Source: Propionibacteriaceae bacterium (GTDB taxonomy: Bacteria; Actinomycetota; Actinomycetes; Propionibacteriales; Propionibacteriaceae). Taken from it: a stretch of 11,135 nt of DNA. Numbering within the stretch: the stretch's first letter is position 1; each line of letters opens with the position of its first letter. The notes under the pieces are model-generated. The model was not told the DNA's origin and did not search any database. It saw only the letters and a list, made by a program, of their open reading frames with translations. The position numbers were made by a program, and so were the translations under genes. This document shows, in pieces, positions 8,208 to 11,135 of this stretch. The DNA lies in NCBI GenBank assembly GCA_031255975.1, contig JAIRRM010000146.1:1-11135 (forward strand). The letters run 5' to 3'.

Positions 8208-9311
8208 CTACTCGGCCCGGCGGGCGCGTGCTGGGCCCGATTCGCTCTCGGTGTCCGTCGGGAGCGGCGGCGGCACTAAGCCGCGCGAAGCGGTGCCGAC
8301 GCGGTTCATCCAGGCGGCCGGATCGCTCAGCTCTGCCAATGTCGGCACGTTCTCGGGAGAGGCGAACGCCAGATTCAGCGTGCCCATGCTCGCATCGCGC
8401 AGCACGGCGCGGCAGAAACGCGCCCCGTCGGCGTACTGCGCCAGCTTGGCGTCCATGCCGGTGAGCTTGGCCGGCAGTGCCTTCAGGCCGGTGGTGCGCT
8501 CGGCGCGTCGCTTATCGAACTTGGCGCGGATGCTGCTCAAGGACGGGATGACTCGCGGCCCCACCTCGTCCATGATGACGTCGGCATGACCCTCCAGCAG
8601 ACTCATCTGCGCCGTTAGCGCGTCCAACGCGGCGGACATCTTGGGTGGGGCGGATTCGCGGAGGATGTCCATCAGCCCCAGGGTGGCCATCTTCCCGCGG
8701 CCAGCCCGCAACACCCGTTGTCCGATGTCGAGGAACATGTCCGCGCGTTCGTCTTCGTCTGCTTCGGCGAGCGCCATCTCGCTTATCAGCCGCAGCAATC
8801 GGTCGGCTAGCCAGGGCGCGGCGGCGAACTGGGCTTGGTGGGTCTGCTCGTGTAAACACACCCAGAGCCGGAAATCGTGCGGATCAACACTCAGTTTGCG
8901 CTCCGAATCCATCACGTTGGGGGCGACCAGATACAGCGCGGGGCGTTGGAACGGTACGAATTGCCCCAGCAGGCCCCTGGCGAGATAACTCATCACCCCG
9001 CCGAGTATCAATCCGAGGCTCTTACTGGGACGATCCTGGGTGAGTGACGGGGTGTCCAACCCGGAGGCTTGCAACAGATGCGCCGAGTTGGCCAGGTTGA
9101 CGGCGATGATGGACGGACGATCCACCACGTACACCGCCGCCCGTCCGTCGTTTGGCAGTCCGGAGGTGTTGACCACCAACTCTATGGCCTTGGCGGCGGC
9201 GGCTTTCAGTTCGCTTACCGCTGCGGCCATCTCGCGTTTGGCCACCTGTGGCCCGGGCGGAGTGAGCCGCTTGGCGGTGCGCGCGGCCATTTCCCAATCG
9301 ACGGAGATCAT
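8208..9311 (-). CDS. Zinc-dependent metalloprotease of the Zincin_2 / DUF2342 family
   Basis: 367 residues. A zincin active site H154-E-Q-T-H158 (HExxH) is intact, and L239-E-G-H-A-D243, conserved about 85 residues later, may supply a further metal ligand. The family is known from actinobacteria, where members are labelled zinc-dependent metalloprotease or coenzyme F420 biosynthesis-associated; their substrate is not established as far as I know. There is no signal peptide or obvious membrane segment, so the protein is probably cytoplasmic. ATG 9311 has only a weak AGG upstream; an alternative is the Met at residue 8. It stands between dacB and tilS, the same order as Rv3627c-Rv3626c-Rv3625c in Mycobacterium tuberculosis, which strengthens the assignment. 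Confidence 0.88.
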   Translation of the reverse strand: MISVDWEMAARTAKRLTPPGPQVAKREMAAAVSELKAAAAKAIELVVNTSGLPNDGRAAVYVVDRPSIIAVNLANSAHLLQASGLDTPSLTQDRPSKSLGLILGGVMSYLARGLLGQFVPFQRPALYLVAPNVMDSERKLSVDPHDFRLWVCLHEQTHQAQFAAAPWLADRLLRLISEMALAEADEDERADMFLDIGQRVLRAGRGKMATLGLMDILRESAPPKMSAALDALTAQMSLLEGHADVIMDEVGPRVIPSLSSIRAKFDKRRAERTTGLKALPAKLTGMDAKLAQYADGARFCRAVLRDASMGTLNLAFASPENVPTLAELSDPAAWMNRVGTASRGLVPPPLPTDTESESGPARARRAE

Positions 9312-9337
9312 GGCTACAGCCTAACGCGCCTGACGGT

Positions 9338-9376
9338 GCGGCTGGCCACCACTCACGCCAGGCAGACCACGCACCC
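9338..9376. repeat. Decayed second copy of the dacB 3' end
   Basis: This 39-nt stretch in the 117-bp gap after dacB matches 9414-9452, the last codons of dacB and the bases after its stop, at 29 of 39 positions by my count. Eight of the ten differences are transitions. On the minus strand it would read VVCLA-stop against MVCLT-stop in dacB. Confidence 0.5.
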
Positions 9377-9413
9377 TTCAGGTTGTTGGCGACTCAGACA
9401 GCGAGGCGAAGGC

Positions 9414-9452
9414 GCGACTGGTCGCTACTTACGTCAGGCAAACCATGGCCCC
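9414..9452. repeat. dacB 3' end, partner copy of the imperfect direct repeat
   Basis: It contains the dacB stop (9431-9429) and the last codons. It is offset 76 bp from the decayed copy at 9338-9376. A local duplication followed by drift is the simplest explanation. Confidence 0.5.
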
Positions 9453-10427
9453 TACCATGGCATCGAGATACGCCTGTCGCACACCGCTGCCGACAGGGGC
9501 ATCGTTGATAAACACGGCGAAGACCGTCCAGACGCCCGCCTGTTGCTGTGGCGTCACCCCGGCCAGCGCCGAGACACCGGGCAGAGTGCCGGTTTTGGCG
9601 CGCACCCGGAGCACCGCGTCCGGCTCGGCAGCGAAACGTCCCGTCAGGGTGCCGGAGACCCCGCTCAACGGCAGATAGGTGAGCAGTTCGCGTATCGCGT
9701 CGTGACGATCAGCCATGGCCCAGCGGATGAGGTTCACCACCAGCGTCGGGCTGATTCGGTTTCCGGGGGAGAGCCCAGAGCCGTCCAGCAGCACCGGATC
9801 GTCAATGAGCAGCCCGTGAGCGTCCAGCCAAAGTGTTAGCGCCTCGGTGCCGCCCGCGATGGTTGCCGACAACCCGTACGCCGGGCCCAGGTGAGTAAGC
9901 AGGATGTCGGCGTAGTTGTTCACGGAGTAGAGCAAGGTGAATCGCAGGGCTTCGGTCAGCGGTAGCGGGTTTTCCCAATCGATGACGGCACCGGCATAAG
10001 CGGCCAATGAGGAGTCATGCGGCTCACCCAAGGTTATGGGGTAGTCGGGGCCGAGGACGTCCAGCGTAGCCAATCCGGTGAGCAGTTTCATCACGGACGC
10101 CGGGGTGGCGGCGGCGTGTGGGTTTCGCTGCCACAGTACGGTGCCGTAAGAGGTGGCGGCGAGCCCGTACACCTCGCCGGGTGTTTCGGCTGCCAGGGTG
10201 TCGAGTTGGTAGACGAGCGACGCCAGCGTCACGTCCATCGCGGTTCCGCACGGTTCCAACTCCGGGTCGAACGGCACGGTGAAAATCGCGCGCCGCATGG
10301 TTTCCCGCTCTGCTGCGTCAGGCATCGGTTCGGCGGCGACGCAACCGGAAAACAGCATGACCAGACTGAATAGCATGACGGGCAAGCGTCGCGATGCTCT
10401 GTCCAGTTGGGTTCGGCTAACTGTCAT
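9429..10427 (-). CDS. dacB: Compact D-alanyl-D-alanine carboxypeptidase/endopeptidase (peptidase S13, PBP4-like), exported
   Basis: 332 residues. S13 enzymes trim the terminal D-Ala of peptidoglycan stem peptides or cut cross-links outside the membrane. The three penicillin-binding motifs are present: S111-V-M-K114, S168-V-N170 and K278-T-G280. The N-terminus has basic residues, a hydrophobic segment (about 15-28) and LFSGC29, which looks like a lipobox although F at -3 is not ideal, so it is probably a lipoprotein or secreted. The oddity is spacing: SxxK and SxN are only 57 residues apart, against about 240 in E. coli PBP4, whose extra domains are inserted there. This copy therefore lacks most of that insertion. 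ATG 10427 has a weak upstream GGA. It is first in a dacB-metalloprotease-tilS series and divergent from ppa. Confidence 0.9.
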   Translation of the reverse strand: MTVSRTQLDRASRRLPVMLFSLVMLFSGCVAAEPMPDAAERETMRRAIFTVPFDPELEPCGTAMDVTLASLVYQLDTLAAETPGEVYGLAATSYGTVLWQRNPHAAATPASVMKLLTGLATLDVLGPDYPITLGEPHDSSLAAYAGAVIDWENPLPLTEALRFTLLYSVNNYADILLTHLGPAYGLSATIAGGTEALTLWLDAHGLLIDDPVLLDGSGLSPGNRISPTLVVNLIRWAMADRHDAIRELLTYLPLSGVSGTLTGRFAAEPDAVLRVRAKTGTLPGVSALAGVTPQQQAGVWTVFAVFINDAPVGSGVRQAYLDAMVGAMVCLT

Positions 10428-10521
10428 CTATCCAGGTTCGCGCGGTATCGTCGGACATGACGGGGCCGTCCCGCGCCGCTGGCCCTAACCCAAAGCCTAA
10501 CCGCAGAGATGGAGAACCGCC

Positions 10522-11085
10522 GTGTCAGAGGATTTACGTCAGCAGGAGACCGACCCTGTGAGCAGCATCACGTTCGACGTGACCATTGAGATCCCGCGCG
10601 GGGTCAAGAACAAGTACGAGATGGATCACGGCACTGGCCGTATTGTGCTGGATCGACCGCTGTTCACGTCCACGCAGTACCCGTACGATTACGGCTTCAT
10701 TGAGGGCACGCTGGGCGACGACAGCGACCCGCTGGATGCGATGGTGGTGCTCACCGAGCCGACGTTCCCCGGTTGCATGATTAAGTGCCGCGCCATCGCC
10801 ATGTTCCAGATGACCGACGAGAAGGGCGGCGACGCCAAGGTGTTGTGTGTGCCGGTGTCTGACCGCCGTCGTGCCTACCTCGACGACATCACCGATGTGG
10901 CCGAGTACGTGCTGCTTGAGATTGAGCATTTTTTCACCGTTTACAAGGATCTGGAGCCCGGCAAGAGCGTGGAAGGCGCTTCCTGGGTGGGCCGGGCCGA
11001 AGCCGAAGCCGAGATTCGGCGCAGTTTTGCGCGGGCAAAAGGCACTGACTACGAGCTATACAGCCACGAGTTGCACCATAAGTGA
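10522..11085 (+). CDS. ppa: Inorganic pyrophosphatase, family I
   Basis: 187 residues from GTG 10522. It hydrolyses pyrophosphate to two phosphates in the cytoplasm and so drives biosynthetic reactions. The signature D67-S-D-P-L-D-A73 is intact, as are [11 protein letters not shown] (23-33), YPYDYGFI (53-60), D99/D104/K106 in the DEKGGDAKV block and K142 in YKDLEPGK, which match the metal- and pyrophosphate-binding residues of the E. coli enzyme. Two starts are possible: GTG 10522 with GGAG 7 nt upstream, and GTG 10558 with AGGAG 9 nt upstream, which gives a 175-residue protein beginning [12 protein letters not shown], closer to typical family N-termini. The divergent arrangement with dacB is the same as Rv3628/Rv3627c. 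No clear promoter is visible in the 94-bp gap. Confidence 0.97.
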   Translation: MSEDLRQQETDPVSSITFDVTIEIPRGVKNKYEMDHGTGRIVLDRPLFTSTQYPYDYGFIEGTLGDDSDPLDAMVVLTEPTFPGCMIKCRAIAMFQMTDEKGGDAKVLCVPVSDRRRAYLDDITDVAEYVLLEIEHFFTVYKDLEPGKSVEGASWVGRAEAEAEIRRSFARAKGTDYELYSHELHHK

Positions 11086-11135
11086 GTTACGGCGGCTGAA
11101 TTGGCATCGGTTTGAGGCCGTATTCCCCGTTGCCC

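Overview
This window looks like chromosomal DNA from a high-G+C Gram-positive bacterium (Actinomycetota). The evidence is uniformly GC-rich codon use, a clpB gene preceded by a HAIR (HspR) inverted repeat, an F420-associated type zinc metalloprotease (Zincin_2 family), and the order ppa / dacB / metalloprotease / tilS, which is the mycobacterial order. I cannot place the genus. No mobile element, CRISPR array or rRNA is visible.

Layout. (1) 1-1997, minus strand: a Gfo/Idh/MocA oxidoreductase followed 45 bp later by a sugar phosphate isomerase/epimerase that is cut by the window edge; this is a typical sugar or polyol catabolism pair. (2) 2134-4448, minus strand: a Ro/Y-RNA ribonucleoprotein locus. 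It has a candidate promoter overlapped by a perfect palindrome, two tandem tRNA-mimicking Y RNA modules (4411-4274 and 4240-4158), the Ro60 orthologue rsr (TROVE plus vWA domains), a strong hairpin, and a 72-residue helix-turn-helix protein. (3) 4542-7167, plus strand: clpB, divergent from the Y RNAs, with a HAIR operator. (4) 7203-10427, minus strand: dacB, metalloprotease and tilS, convergent with clpB. (5) 10522-11085, plus strand: ppa, divergent from dacB.

The most interesting part is 4158-4448. Two non-identical modules share a 23-nt 5' strand (18 of 23 identical, no gaps) that resembles the Ro-binding strand of Y RNAs, including CCGAAG and GGUUAUC elements. Each carries a canonical T-arm and a D-arm with the GG pair, but no normal anticodon arm. 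In the first module the tRNA parts are in circularly permuted order, with the acceptor-like stem closed by a GCGA tetraloop. In the second they are in normal order. The modules start at a sigma70-type promoter and lead directly into rsr, so Ro and its Y RNAs are probably co-expressed. Bacterial Y RNAs that mimic tRNA (YrlA) are established; the tandem permuted/unpermuted pair, the operator palindrome and the shared intergenic region with HspR-controlled clpB are what deserve a second look.
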